In this document: positions 1 to 8,454 of the stretch, in pieces | How positions within the stretch are numbered: position 1 is the stretch's first letter | Layout: each line of letters starts with the position of its first letter | Origin: JAFEDN01 sp963818985 | Lineage (GTDB): Bacteria > Pseudomonadota > Gammaproteobacteria > Coxiellales > Coxiellaceae | NCBI GenBank assembly: GCA_963818985.1 | Contig: CAWFUJ010000004.1 | Location: forward strand, 186,001-250,000 | DNA length: 64,000 nucleotides | Reading direction: 5' to 3' | Position numbers and translations under genes: made by a program | The notes under the pieces: generated by a model | The model's input: the letters and a program-made list of their open reading frames with translations, nothing else | Database searches by the model: none | What the model was told of the DNA's origin: nothing

Positions 1-76
1 GATTGATTAAACGTTAACATGAATACTTACATTTTAATCATTTTCAGCCTAGAATCGATCGGTATAAGCCTACTTC

Positions 77-703
77 TTAAATACTAGGATTTATGTAATT
101 GCCATTGTTTAACCACAATTTCGCAGATATTCTAGCTTGATTTAGTTGAATCACTTGTGGCAAATCCACTCCTTGAACGGTCTTATAATCTGAAAATTGC
201 AAACGCCATCCTTGTTGTTGAAAGCATGGCTAAATGACCATAGGAATCATATTTGCTAGCTTGGCTGGGCCTGGAGCTGGCAATCCTCGCGCCCAATACC
301 ATAACGAAGGGATTGGTAAAGTCCAGCCTAATTGTCTCTGCATTAATTCTTCTGCTGTTGTAGCGCTGATAGGCGCTTCATTGCCACGTTGTAAAGTCAC
401 TTTATTAGGTTGACCGATGATCACCACCGAACCGATATTTAAACTGCCCGATAAGTTGATGTCGATAAGTATTTGCTCCCATTTGCTGCCATTCATAACG
501 CATAATCATTGCCGAACTTGCCCGGCTGTTGAACGCTTAATGCGCCTGAAGCATTCCAGGAAGTGACTTGGTTAGTTGTTCTTGGCGTTCCCAGGTGTTT
601 CATTTTTATAGGTCGCATTGGGTTGAGTGGGCACCGATAAACTGGTACAACCAGTTAATATCGTACTACCCAATAGCGCACTCATGATTGCTATCCGTTT
701 CAT
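77..703 (-). pseudogene. lolB: lolB, outer-membrane lipoprotein receptor, frameshifted remnant
   Basis: LolB receives lipoproteins from LolA and inserts them in the outer membrane. The reverse strand starts at 703 behind a good AAGGAG site with a lipoprotein signal ending in LTGC, then loses frame near 575 and again between about 500 and 560. A middle piece (230-496) carries the LolB-typical LGWTLP...YWARGLPAPG stretch, and a third frame (77-228) gives the C-terminal QQGWRLQFSDY...LPQVIQLNQ part. Together these cover the whole of LolB but in at least three frames. Divergence from hemA is the usual gammaproteobacterial arrangement. No intact product can be made without several frameshift events. 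Confidence 0.85.
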
Positions 704-780
704 ATCCTCTCCTTGTTAAAAATGCAGTCATTAGATTATACTACTTTGCAGCAAATCCCAAGTAAAAGGAATATTAAAAC

Positions 781-1994
781 ATGCCTTTATTTAGCTGCGA
801 ATCAGTTACCAATCGACATCCATTGATATCCGTGAGCGGTTTACGGTAAACAATCATCAAGCAACTGGGTTACTCAATGAGTTATGCCGTTTAGAAGCGG
901 TGAATGAAGCGGTTTTATTATCAACCTGCAACCGTACTGAAATTTATATGGCCGGAGAAAGCCCGCAGGCCTTGCAACAATGGTTTGGTCAACCTTGCTA
1001 TACTCATCAAGATCTCGACACAGTCCGCCATTTACTGCGAGTGAGCAGCGGCTTAGATTCCATGGTGTTAGGCGAGCCACAAATTTTCGGCCAATTGAAA
1101 CAAGCCTACCGTATTGCTTGTGAGGCTGGGACCGTTGGCCAACAGCTATGGACATTTGTTTGCCTCAACCTTTGCCAGCAGCAAACAAATCCGTCATCAA
1201 ACGCAAATCAGCGCCAACCCGTGTCGATGGCTTACGCCACCTTGCAATTGGCTAAGCGTATTTTTACCCATTTACCCAATTGCTGCGTATTATTGATCGG
1301 CGCGGGTGAATTGATGGAGTTAATGGTGACTCATTTATCACAGCAAGGGGTTCAACAATTGATCGTGGCCAATCGCACCACCAGCAAAGCAGCTTCATTA
1401 GCTGGACAGCAAGGCCAGGCCATTCGCATAGGTGAAATCCCTTCCTATTTAAATCAAGTGGATATCGTTATCAGCGCCACTGCCAGCCAACTTCCTATTA
1501 TCGGTAAAGGCTTAGTTGAAAGGACCTTAAAAATGAGAAAACGTCGGCCCATATTGATGGTTGATTTGGCGGTGCCGCGTGATATTGAACCAGAAGTAGG
1601 TCAGTTAACTGACGTTTACTTATATAATGTTGACGATTTGCAAGCCATTATTGACGTCAATCTAAAAAACCGTCAACAAGCTGCAAAGCAAGCTGAAGCG
1701 TTGGTCGAATTGCAAGCAGCACATTATATGCGTCAATTGCATATTTTAACCATCAGTGATATCATTAGTGAATTTCGATATCAGGCGGAACAACATCGAG
1801 ATCAAAGTGTGCAAAGAGCCTTGCAAGATTTACATCAGGGCAAAGATCCAGAATTAATTATCAGTCAATTAGGTCGGCAATTAACCAATAAAATATTCCA
1901 CCAACCGACCATTAAATTGCGGCAAGCTGCTTATCAACAACATACGGGTGTGCTAATGTTCGCCAAAGAATTATTAACCTCATCAGATGGGTAA
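781..1994 (+). pseudogene. hemA: hemA, glutamyl-tRNA reductase, decayed
   Basis: HemA makes glutamate-1-semialdehyde from glutamyl-tRNA, the first step of heme synthesis. The expected start is ATG 781, after AAAAGGAA, but the frame breaks near 799, where one G is missing from the conserved CGI motif and a stop follows. The remaining frame (open from 900) keeps STCNRTE with the catalytic Cys, the LGEPQIFGQ motif, the NADPH site LLIGAGE and the C-terminal domain. Between about 1150 and 1218 the open frame is wrong: the neighbouring frame gives the family sequence HLFASTFASSKQIRHQTQ, so there is a +1 shift and a compensating -1 shift. Three indels in one gene suggest true loss. An internal start at 900 would delete about 40 residues of the catalytic domain. 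Confidence 0.85.
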
Positions 1995-3077
1995 ATGAAA
2001 GATTCATTACAGAAAAAATTAGCCACGTTAACTGATCGTTACCGAGAGATCAGCGATCTGCTCAGTGACCCGCTGGTTATTCGTGATCAGCAACGGTTTC
2101 GCAACTTGGGGCGGGAGTATTCCCAACTTGAACCTCTGGTAAAAAGCTTTCGCGCTTATCAAGAAAATCTACAGTCACAAGCGTCTGCACAAGCCCTGTT
2201 AAAAGATCCGGAATTAAAAGTCATGGCTGAAGATGAATTATCCTCTTTAACCAAGCAACAAAAAGAATTAGAAGAAAACTTAAAAACCTTATTAATTCCT
2301 CAAGACCCCAATGATGAGAGTAATGTTTTTTTAGAAATTCGTGCTGGCACGGGTGGCCATGAAGCCGCTCTATTTGCCGGCGATTTATTTCGTATGTACA
2401 GCCGTTTTGCCGAAACCATGGGCTGGAGAATGACCGTCGTCTCTGAACACGGCGGCGAACAAGGGGGTTTTAAAGAAATCATTGCCCGCATAGAAGGTCA
2501 CGGCGCCTATTCACAATTAAAGTTTGAATCAGGAACCCATCGCGTTCAACGCGTACCCACCACTGAAGCGCAAGGACGCATTCACACCTCAGCCTGCACT
2601 GTGGCGGTCATGCCAGAAGCCGAAGAAATTGAGGCAGTGACCATTAACTTAGCGGACTGTCGCATTGACACTTTTCGTGCTTCGGGAGCTGGCGGTCAGC
2701 ATGTTAACAAAACCGATTCCGCTATTCGCATTACCCATCTTCCGACAGGTATTGTTGTTGAATGCCAAGATGAACGTTCTCAGCATAAAAATAAAGCCCG
2801 CGCCATTTCTTTATTACAATCTCGCATTATTGCCGAACAAAAAGCCAAAAAGGCCAGTGAAGAGGCCGCAACTCGGCGTAGTTTAATCGGCAGTGGTGAT
2901 CGTTCAGAGCGAATCCGAACTTATAATTTCCCTCAGGGAAGAATTACTGATCATCGGATTGGATTAACTTTATATCAACTGGAAGAAGTGATGGAGGGAA
3001 AACTAAAGCCAGTTATTGAACCCTTAATTCGCGAATTTCAAGCAGAACAATTGGCACGTCTAGATGACGACGTGTAA
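1995..3077 (+). CDS. prfA: Peptide chain release factor 1
   Basis: RF1 recognises UAA and UAG stop codons on the ribosome and triggers peptide release. The 360-residue product has the normal length, with the catalytic GGQ at residues 233-235 in the context GAGGQHVNKTDS and the usual long N-terminal helical domain. Its ATG directly follows the hemA stop codon, so it was co-transcribed with hemA and now depends on reading past a decayed gene or on a promoter inside it. The GGQ glutamine is the residue methylated by PrmC, encoded next. Confidence 0.97.
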   Translation: MKDSLQKKLATLTDRYREISDLLSDPLVIRDQQRFRNLGREYSQLEPLVKSFRAYQENLQSQASAQALLKDPELKVMAEDELSSLTKQQKELEENLKTLLIPQDPNDESNVFLEIRAGTGGHEAALFAGDLFRMYSRFAETMGWRMTVVSEHGGEQGGFKEIIARIEGHGAYSQLKFESGTHRVQRVPTTEAQGRIHTSACTVAVMPEAEEIEAVTINLADCRIDTFRASGAGGQHVNKTDSAIRITHLPTGIVVECQDERSQHKNKARAISLLQSRIIAEQKAKKASEEAATRRSLIGSGDRSERIRTYNFPQGRITDHRIGLTLYQLEEVMEGKLKPVIEPLIREFQAEQLARLDDDV

Positions 3078-3092
3078 ATTGATTAGATGCTA

Positions 3093-3168
3093 ATATTTAT
3101 CCTGAATACCGGCTTTCGCCGGTATGACAATGCTGGGTCACCGGCGAAACCGGTATCCAGGATAAATA
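3093..3168. repeat. Dispersed palindrome (ATACCGG/CCGGTAT family)
   Basis: A long inverted repeat with arms reading ATATTTATCCTG-ATACCGGCTTTCGCCGG and its complement, separated by about 18 bases. A shorter copy with the same arm sequence lies at 47770-47816. Placed between prfA and prmC, it would form a strong hairpin in the transcript. Confidence 0.85.
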
Positions 3169-3242
3169 TCAATTTTTAATCATTATAATGGGTCATCCTG
3201 AGGCTCCTTTGTAATCAGTGACAATTTTAATTTTGGATTAAT

Positions 3243-4121
3243 ATGAAAAATCTTAAAGATACTCTTGATCAAACTGTTAAAAAATTGGCGGCCACTTCCT
3301 CAACTCCTCGTTTAGACGCGGAATTGTTAATCGCCTCTATTTTACAACGCTCGCGTTCTTGGCTGCTCGCCCATTTTGATGAAATTTTAACGAGCGATCA
3401 ATTGCAAACCTTAGATGAATTAGTTTCCCGCCGCGCAGCCAGAGAGCCGATGGCTTATCTGCTCGGTGTTCAAGAATTTTGGGGGCTAAAATTTAATATC
3501 AATCCGGATGTGTTGGTACCAAGACCTGAAACTGAACATATTATTGAATGGGTGTTAGCTCGCTTTCCGGAGATGCAGTCTTTGTCGGTGGCCGATTTAG
3601 GCACCGGTTCAGGTGCAATTGCTTTGGCTTTAGCTTTTGAGCGCCCTTTGTGGAGGATAGAGGCGACCGATCAATCCGCAGCAGCCATAGAAGTCGCCCA
3701 AAAAAATGCGGCTCAACTTGAATTATCCAATGTACAATTTCATTTAGGAAATTGGTGTCAGGCATTACCCCCAGCGCAAAAATACGCGCTGATTGTCAGT
3801 AATCCTCCTTATATCCCAGAAGAAGACCCGCACTTAGAATTGCTAACTCACGAACCCGTGCAAGCTTTAACTGCAGGCGCCGATGGTCTTGATGCTATCC
3901 ATGAAATTATAATTCAAGCGCCCAGTTACTTAACTTCGCCTGGTTATCTGGTGCTGGAACATGGCTACGATCAAGCGGCTAAGGTGACGAAATTACTACG
4001 TCAATATGCTTTTACCGATATACAAAGCCACCGAGACCTCGCTCAACAACCGCGCTTCGTCACTGCCATGTACTTAGCCCCAGAATCTATTCCCCTCAGC
4101 CCTGATGGGAGAGGGGAATGA
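3243..4121 (+). CDS. prmC: Protein-(glutamine-N5) methyltransferase, release-factor specific
   Basis: PrmC methylates the GGQ glutamine of RF1 and RF2 using SAM. The product has the N-terminal helical substrate-binding domain, the SAM motif DLGTGSGAIALALA and the catalytic NPPY at residues 187-190, followed by IPEED. It follows prfA as usual, with a palindromic repeat between them. The last about 13 residues (IPLSPDGRGE end) are encoded by a copy of the CCCCTCTCCC...GGGAGAGGGG repeat at 4089-4119, which also leads into the stop codon. This tail is not part of the family and looks acquired from the repeat. Confidence 0.95.
   Translation: MKNLKDTLDQTVKKLAATSSTPRLDAELLIASILQRSRSWLLAHFDEILTSDQLQTLDELVSRRAAREPMAYLLGVQEFWGLKFNINPDVLVPRPETEHIIEWVLARFPEMQSLSVADLGTGSGAIALALAFERPLWRIEATDQSAAAIEVAQKNAAQLELSNVQFHLGNWCQALPPAQKYALIVSNPPYIPEEDPHLELLTHEPVQALTAGADGLDAIHEIIIQAPSYLTSPGYLVLEHGYDQAAKVTKLLRQYAFTDIQSHRDLAQQPRFVTAMYLAPESIPLSPDGRGE
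4089..4119. repeat. Short palindrome of the CCCCTC/GAGGGG family
   Basis: Inverted repeat ATTCCCCTC...GAGGGGAAT forming the 3' end of prmC. Other copies lie near 6392, 21202, 31192, 35083, 38264, 41001, 49351, 50629 and 61711. Confidence 0.85.
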
Positions 4122-4130
4122 ATCTACCAA

Positions 4131-5222
4131 CTACCAAATTTTAGAAACACGCAGATAGTTAATTTCACGAATAGTTTCAGTCAGCACTTTTAATTCTTTG
4201 AGTAGAAATTTGGTGCCAAATAAGAATGTGTGGGCGTAGGATACATGTAAGTATTCTTGGGTGTGCATGATTTTCTTAAAATCATTTTCAATATAATCAA
4301 CCAGACCGTTCAACACAAAATCTACTTCTTTTGTTGAACCTGATTTTACTGCGCTAGATAGTTGATTTAAAAATTGAGTCACTTCTTGTTTCAAACGATC
4401 AAATCCAGATAAAGATTGAATCATGTTACGGCTGATGGGCGCGGCATGTAAACTGTAGTACATTAAGTTAATGGCTCGATAGATTCTTCTCTCGGAATTA
4501 AGCACTCGTTGGAAAATAAATTTGTCTTTGCGTGATTTGCCAAGCTCCAATCCGGTTTCGTGTATTAAACGCCGTTGAAGGGCGAAAATACCGAGTACTT
4601 TTTCATTGACATCAAGTAAAGTTTCTTCTACCTCAATTTTTGGCTCTTCAAAACTTTGCTCAAAATGTTCACATATGTAATTCAACGTATTGGTTAAACT
4701 TTTTATAAACATAGTGTGTGAACGAATTGGAAAAACCAGATAAGAAACTAGGAAAGAAATGCTAATACCTAACAGTATTTCTACGAATCTTTCACCCGCA
4801 ATGGTCGTACTGATCTCTGGGTTTAAAATAATAATGGCCACAGTGACTGACCCAAGGGTACCTACATAGCTAATATCTCCTGGAGTACTGGCAATATAAG
4901 TAAATATCATAAATATAATAAATAATGCGATTGCTAAGGCTAAAGGATGATTTCCGCATACTAAAATAATTATAATCGAGGCTATAGTGCCACAAACAGT
5001 CCCCCAAAAACGCATTTTGGCTTTAATGAATAAACTGCCAATGCTAGTCTGAGCACTCATCACCACCACAATAGTGATTAAAATCCATTGTGCTTCTGGC
5101 AGTGGTGTCCAAAGGTACAAAGCATAACCAATCAGACATGCCAATGCAGTTTTAAAACTATTGATTAGTTTGGGCCATTCGAGAATATATTTACCGGAAG
5201 GCATGAATTTAAGATGCAACAT
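4131..5222 (-). CDS. FUSC-family inner-membrane protein
   Basis: The 363-residue product starts with a set of about six hydrophobic segments (residues about 20-175: LACLIGYALYLW, WILITIVVVMSAQ, GTIASIIIILV, ALFIIFMIFTYIA and others) followed by a soluble helical half. This layout and the SLFIKAKMRFWGTVCGT stretch resemble FUSC/YccS-type proteins, related to fusaric acid and aromatic acid exporters. The substrate is unknown. It is convergent with prmC, ten bases away, and divergent from hemH. An alternative start at Met7 is possible. Confidence 0.7.
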   Translation of the reverse strand: MLHLKFMPSGKYILEWPKLINSFKTALACLIGYALYLWTPLPEAQWILITIVVVMSAQTSIGSLFIKAKMRFWGTVCGTIASIIIILVCGNHPLALAIALFIIFMIFTYIASTPGDISYVGTLGSVTVAIIILNPEISTTIAGERFVEILLGISISFLVSYLVFPIRSHTMFIKSLTNTLNYICEHFEQSFEEPKIEVEETLLDVNEKVLGIFALQRRLIHETGLELGKSRKDKFIFQRVLNSERRIYRAINLMYYSLHAAPISRNMIQSLSGFDRLKQEVTQFLNQLSSAVKSGSTKEVDFVLNGLVDYIENDFKKIMHTQEYLHVSYAHTFLFGTKFLLKELKVLTETIREINYLRVSKIW

Positions 5223-5368
5223 ACCAACAGTATAGCACCGAATCAGTCTTGGCTTACTCCTTACTAACCTATCGGCTCATAACTTTTCCAAAAATTACCA
5301 GGTATCATGATATAATAACTCACTTTCTGTCATATATTTATTCTCAGCAACGAGCAGGTAGTAAGCAA

Positions 5369-6418
5369 ATGTTAAAAAAATATGCTGTCTTATTACTTAA
5401 TTTAGGTACCCCAAAAAACAGCAGCCAGCCTGAGGTTCGTCGCTATTTACGCGAATTTCTAAGCGATAAAAGAGTGATAGATTTACCAGCCCCATTACGA
5501 TATTTACTCGTTAATGCATTTATCGTTCCATTGCGTTCACCTGTTTCCGCTAGAGCCTATAAAAAAATTTGGACTGATCAAGGCTCACCTTTATTGGTTA
5601 ACAACCATCGTCTGGCGCAAAAATTAGCGTTGGCTTTAGGTGAAGAATATTCGGTGTCTCTCGCTATGCGTTATGGCCAACCCAATATTCCGGAAGTTAT
5701 ATCCAAACTGCTCTCCCAAAACCTTAAAAAACTAATCGTTTTACCCTTATTTCCCCAATATTCTTCCGCCGCCACAGGTTCAGCATTGGAACAGACACTC
5801 ACCTGTTTAAAACAAATTCAGTATATTCCATCGTTTTCAGTAGTTGATTCATTTTATGATCATCCACTATTTATCCAAGCGTGGCGACAAGTCGTGACTG
5901 AATACCTGTCCAAAATGGAGGCGCCAGATATGTGGTTGTTTAGTTATCACGGTTTGCCAGTCCGCCAATTCAATCAATTGAACTGTGATATCAATGCATG
6001 TATGACCAACGGGACTTGTTTACCCATAGCCAACGATTTCTCCTCATGTTATAGACACCAATGCTATAAAACCACTCAATTGCTAGCTCAATCTTTAGGA
6101 CTCAACCCTGAACAATATCATGTCTGCTTTCAATCTCGTTTAGGTAAAACGCCATGGATAACTCCTTATACGGATTTGCTGTTGCCAAAATTATCACAAC
6201 AAGGAGTGAAACGTTTAGCGGTAGTCTGCCCATCTTTTGTTTGCGATTGTTTAGAAACACTAGAAGAAATCGGCATCAGAGCTCGCCAACAATGGCTAAA
6301 ATTAGGTGGAACTGAATTAACGTTGATCCCCTGCTTAAATGACCACCCCGCCTGGATTCAAGCTCTAACTCAACTCGTAACAACTTATACCATCCCTCTC
6401 CCAGAGGGAGAGGGGTAG
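5369..6418 (+). CDS. hemH: Ferrochelatase
   Basis: Inserts iron into protoporphyrin IX, the last step of heme synthesis. The 349-residue product has the catalytic YHGLP motif at Y193-H194, the SALEQTLTCL region and the late LETLEEIG motif. It is rich in Cys in the second half (CDINACMTNGTC, CYRHQCYK, FVCDC), which could reflect an iron-sulfur site as in some ferrochelatases. I chose the ATG at 5369, which fits the family N-terminus KKYAVLLLNLGTP, although the frame opens earlier (5249). The C-terminal IPLPEGEG comes from a repeat copy at 6392-6415. It is intact although hemA is decayed. Confidence 0.95.
   Translation: MLKKYAVLLLNLGTPKNSSQPEVRRYLREFLSDKRVIDLPAPLRYLLVNAFIVPLRSPVSARAYKKIWTDQGSPLLVNNHRLAQKLALALGEEYSVSLAMRYGQPNIPEVISKLLSQNLKKLIVLPLFPQYSSAATGSALEQTLTCLKQIQYIPSFSVVDSFYDHPLFIQAWRQVVTEYLSKMEAPDMWLFSYHGLPVRQFNQLNCDINACMTNGTCLPIANDFSSCYRHQCYKTTQLLAQSLGLNPEQYHVCFQSRLGKTPWITPYTDLLLPKLSQQGVKRLAVVCPSFVCDCLETLEEIGIRARQQWLKLGGTELTLIPCLNDHPAWIQALTQLVTTYTIPLPEGEG
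6392..6415. repeat. Short palindrome of the CCCCTC/GAGGGG family
   Basis: CATCCCTCTCCCAGAGGGAGAGG hairpin that encodes the last residues of HemH and may act as its transcript end. Confidence 0.8.
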
Positions 6419-6488
6419 AAAACAACCTCTAGTAATTTTTAGTATTTTCGGTTACAATTTGTCCATATTTATAGGGTTAGGAGCAGGA

Positions 6489-7003
6489 ATGAGGGCCAAC
6501 AATCAGCAAGGCATCAGTCTACTAGAAGTATTATTGGTATTATTGATAGCAGCAACCATCGTGGCTGCAGCCGTTACCTATTATTCACAAACGATGCGAT
6601 CTGATAAAGTCTCCCAAACCGTCAATTTCATTCAGCAAATCAATAAAGCGGGTTATGAGTGGCTACAAATCCCAGAAAAAATCTCTGGGAATTACCATGC
6701 AGATTTTACCAACCTTACTGCTAGCAACGCCAATGGCATAAATGCATTCATTGAACTTGGATTAATGACTTGTGAAAATGATAGTTGTTTAACCAATGCT
6801 TGGGGAGGGAAAAACCTAGTGGTGGCAGGCTCCCCCCCAAATATATGTTAATCACTCTAGAGAACCTGCCTACCGCAGATTGCCATCTTTTGCAGCAAGC
6901 CATGCAAAACGTTGCTCCGCAAGATCCGCAACTTAGCAAACAAAATATGTGCACCAGTAATTCGCTCGGTGCGAATGCTCAAACTTATCAGGTTTATTTA
7001 TAG
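6489..7003 (+). pseudogene. Type IV (PilS-like) pilin, frame broken at a C7 tract
   Basis: The product starts MRANNQQG/ISLLEVLLVLL, a prepilin peptidase site with Glu at position 5 and a long hydrophobic helix. The start at 6489 has TAGGAG just upstream. The frame stops at 6849-6851, soon after seven C bases at 6832-6838. With eight C bases it would continue as KYMLITLENLPTADCHLL to a stop at 7001-7003, giving the usual pilin C-terminal part with its second Cys. That stop lies one base before the ATG of the next pilin gene, which supports 7003 as the original end. It may be phase-variable, a real frameshift or a sequencing error. The mature protein resembles R64-type (type IVb) pilins. Confidence 0.75.
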
Positions 7004-7004
7004 T

Positions 7005-7451
7005 ATGAATAACCAATATGGTTTAAGTGTTTTGGAAATTATATTTAGCTTGGCGGTTACCGCTGTTATATTAGTTATTGTCGCTAATTATTATTACACC
7101 CAAAATCAACGTTATGTGCAAGTTTCGCAAGCTGCAGCACAAATTCAACAAATAGCCAATGTGAGTTATGAATGGCAAACCGCTCAACAGCAAATCGATT
7201 TTAAGGGCATTGATTTTCAAACTCTGCAAACCGCTGGCTTATTAGTGGATGATAACTTTAGTCAAGTGGACCCTTGGGGGGAGAAAATTGTGTTAACGGC
7301 AGATCCAACAGATGCTCATTATTTACAAATCACTTTACCAAAAATTAGTTCCTATGCCTGTGTTAATTTGCGTGATAAAATGAATAAAGTTGCGCATAAT
7401 CAAACCTCAGAAAAAGATTGCGCCAACGGTAGCTATAAAATTTCAATTTAA
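7005..7451 (+). CDS. Type IV pilin-like protein
   Basis: MNNQYG/LSVLEIIFSLAVTAVILVIVANYYY shows a prepilin cleavage site and hydrophobic helix. The 148-residue product also has the DPWG motif and two late Cys residues (YACV, KDCA) that could form the D-region disulfide. It directly follows the first pilin (stop 7003, start 7005), so the two are one transcription unit and probably make major and minor subunits, or two variants, of the same pilus. The frame is open from 6912 but only the ATG at 7005 gives a pilin N-terminus. Pilus machinery genes (PilP and PilO2 type) lie at the far right end of the window. Confidence 0.8.
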   Translation: MNNQYGLSVLEIIFSLAVTAVILVIVANYYYTQNQRYVQVSQAAAQIQQIANVSYEWQTAQQQIDFKGIDFQTLQTAGLLVDDNFSQVDPWGEKIVLTADPTDAHYLQITLPKISSYACVNLRDKMNKVAHNQTSEKDCANGSYKISI

Positions 7452-7461
7452 AAAAGTTCCC

Positions 7462-7538
7462 GTCATCCCGCGGCTTGACCGCGGGATCCACCCAACTAGC
7501 AAGTCAGCATGGATCCCGCGGTCAAGCCGCGGGATGAC
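7462..7538. repeat. 77-bp dispersed inverted repeat (GTCATCCCGCGG family, long form)
   Basis: Two 29-base arms GTCATCCCGCGGCTTGACC...GGATCCA and its exact complement, around a 19-base spacer. Near-identical long copies are at 17298-17374 and 52542-52617; short single-palindrome copies are at 15281, 37365, 44483 and elsewhere. Confidence 0.9.
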
Positions 7539-7557
7539 GAAACCAGGTGCTGAATTT

Positions 7558-8148
7558 ATGAAAAAAATAATTTTAGCCAGCGGCAATAAAGGCAAGATCT
7601 CTGAAATCCAGAGTTTATTAAGCGATTTATCAATAGAATTGATCCCTCAAACCCAAATCAATATTGCTGACATTGAAGAAACCGGCTTAACTTTTATTGA
7701 AAACGCCATCCTAAAAGCCAGAAACGCTTCACTGTTATCCGGACTACCGGCACTGGCAGATGACTCTGGACTCTGCGTCAATTGCCTGGGTGGAGCACCT
7801 GGCGTGTATTCTGCCAGATATGCTGGACCTGGCGCTAAAGATAAAGACTTGATTGCTAAATTACTTCAAGAGATAGAAAAAAAAGGTTCTCTTGATCGCC
7901 GAGCTCAATACCATTGTGTGATGGCTCTACTGTCTTACGCCGATGACCCCAACCCCCTCATCTGCCATGGCGTTTGGGAAGGGGAAATATTGACCAGTGG
8001 CCGAGGCCAACAAGGTTTTGGTTACGATCCAGTTTTCTATGTCCCCACTCATCATTGCAGCGCAGCCGAATTACCTCCCATAATAAAGAATCAAATCAGC
8101 CATCGTGGGCGCGCCATGCAACAATTAATTACCCATTTAAAAATTTAA
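7558..8148 (+). CDS. rdgB: Non-canonical purine NTP pyrophosphatase (RdgB/HAM1)
   Basis: Hydrolyses dITP, XTP and ITP to keep damaged purines out of DNA and RNA. The product is 196 residues, the family length, starting KKIILASGNKGKISE with the SxNxxK nucleotide motif; ADDSGLCV carries the catalytic acidic residues, and FGYDPVFYVP and SHRGRAM complete the family pattern. The frame is open from 7390 through the 77-bp repeat (giving VIPRLDRGI-like sequence), but homology starts only at the ATG at 7558, with AGGTG upstream. Confidence 0.95.
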   Translation: MKKIILASGNKGKISEIQSLLSDLSIELIPQTQINIADIEETGLTFIENAILKARNASLLSGLPALADDSGLCVNCLGGAPGVYSARYAGPGAKDKDLIAKLLQEIEKKGSLDRRAQYHCVMALLSYADDPNPLICHGVWEGEILTSGRGQQGFGYDPVFYVPTHHCSAAELPPIIKNQISHRGRAMQQLITHLKI

Positions 8149-8188
8149 TTCCTCATTAATCAACCATTTACGGCATTAATAATCCTCA

Positions 8189-8334
8189 GTCATTGCGAGC
8201 GTTAGTTGTCATCCCGCGGCTGACCGCTGGATTGCTTCGCTAGCGCTTCTAATGACGCCATTGTAAATCTTTGATTTATAATGGCGTCATTTCTGATATT
8301 TCCCCAGTTTTTGGGGTGGGGTGCTCGTAATGAC
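8189..8334. repeat. Composite palindromic repeat with nested 74-bp element
   Basis: Outer imperfect inverted arms GTCATTGCGAGC (8189-8200) and GCTCGTAATGAC (8323-8334) enclose a partial GTCATCCCGCGG palindrome and a complete copy of a 74-bp element (8248-8321). This accounts for most of the 306-base gap between rdgB and the kinase-like gene; the remainder (8335-8454) carries the promoter of that gene. Confidence 0.8.
8248..8321 (-). mobile_element. 74-bp MITE-like element, copy A
   Basis: Its reverse complement is identical over all 74 bases to 52032-52105. It holds a 12-bp perfect stem AATGACGCCATT/AATGGCGTCATT and a smaller CCCCA/TGGGG stem. Both copies are flanked by AGC on each side (AGCA...AGCG here), which may be a short target duplication. 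No coding capacity. Confidence 0.85.
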
Positions 8335-8367
8335 TCTCTCCAAAGCTCTCCAAACCGAAATAGATGA

Positions 8368-8400
8368 TTTAAGAATCCTTTAATATGCTTATTTTATTAT
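8368..8400 (+). promoter_or_regulatory. PmrA-type promoter of the kinase-like gene
   Basis: TTTAAG (8368-8373), five bases, TTTAAT (8379-8384), ten bases, then -10 TATTAT (8395-8400). The YTTAAK-N5-YTTAAK form and N10 gap are the same in four other genes here. The second half-site takes the place of the -35. Confidence 0.75.
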
Positions 8401-8454
8401 CAATAAAAGATCAATAAAAAATAAAATAATAAAGAAAAAAAGGGGCAACAAATT

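Noticed and set aside
1..76. Possible start of ispE, usually downstream of lolB
   Set aside because: Only about 20 bases after an ATG-like codon are in the window, too few to support a gene.
1114..1296. Separate 60-residue gene inside hemA
   Set aside because: It is the original hemA frame between two compensating frameshifts, not another gene.
7390..7557. Upstream extension of rdgB reading VIPRLDRGI... through the 77-bp repeat
   Set aside because: This is only the translation of the palindromic repeat; family similarity and a start codon begin at 7558.
8381..8398. TTTAAT-N3-CTTATT as the PmrA box of the kinase-like gene
   Set aside because: The three-base gap is wrong; the correct pair with N5 is TTTAAG (8368) and TTTAAT (8379).
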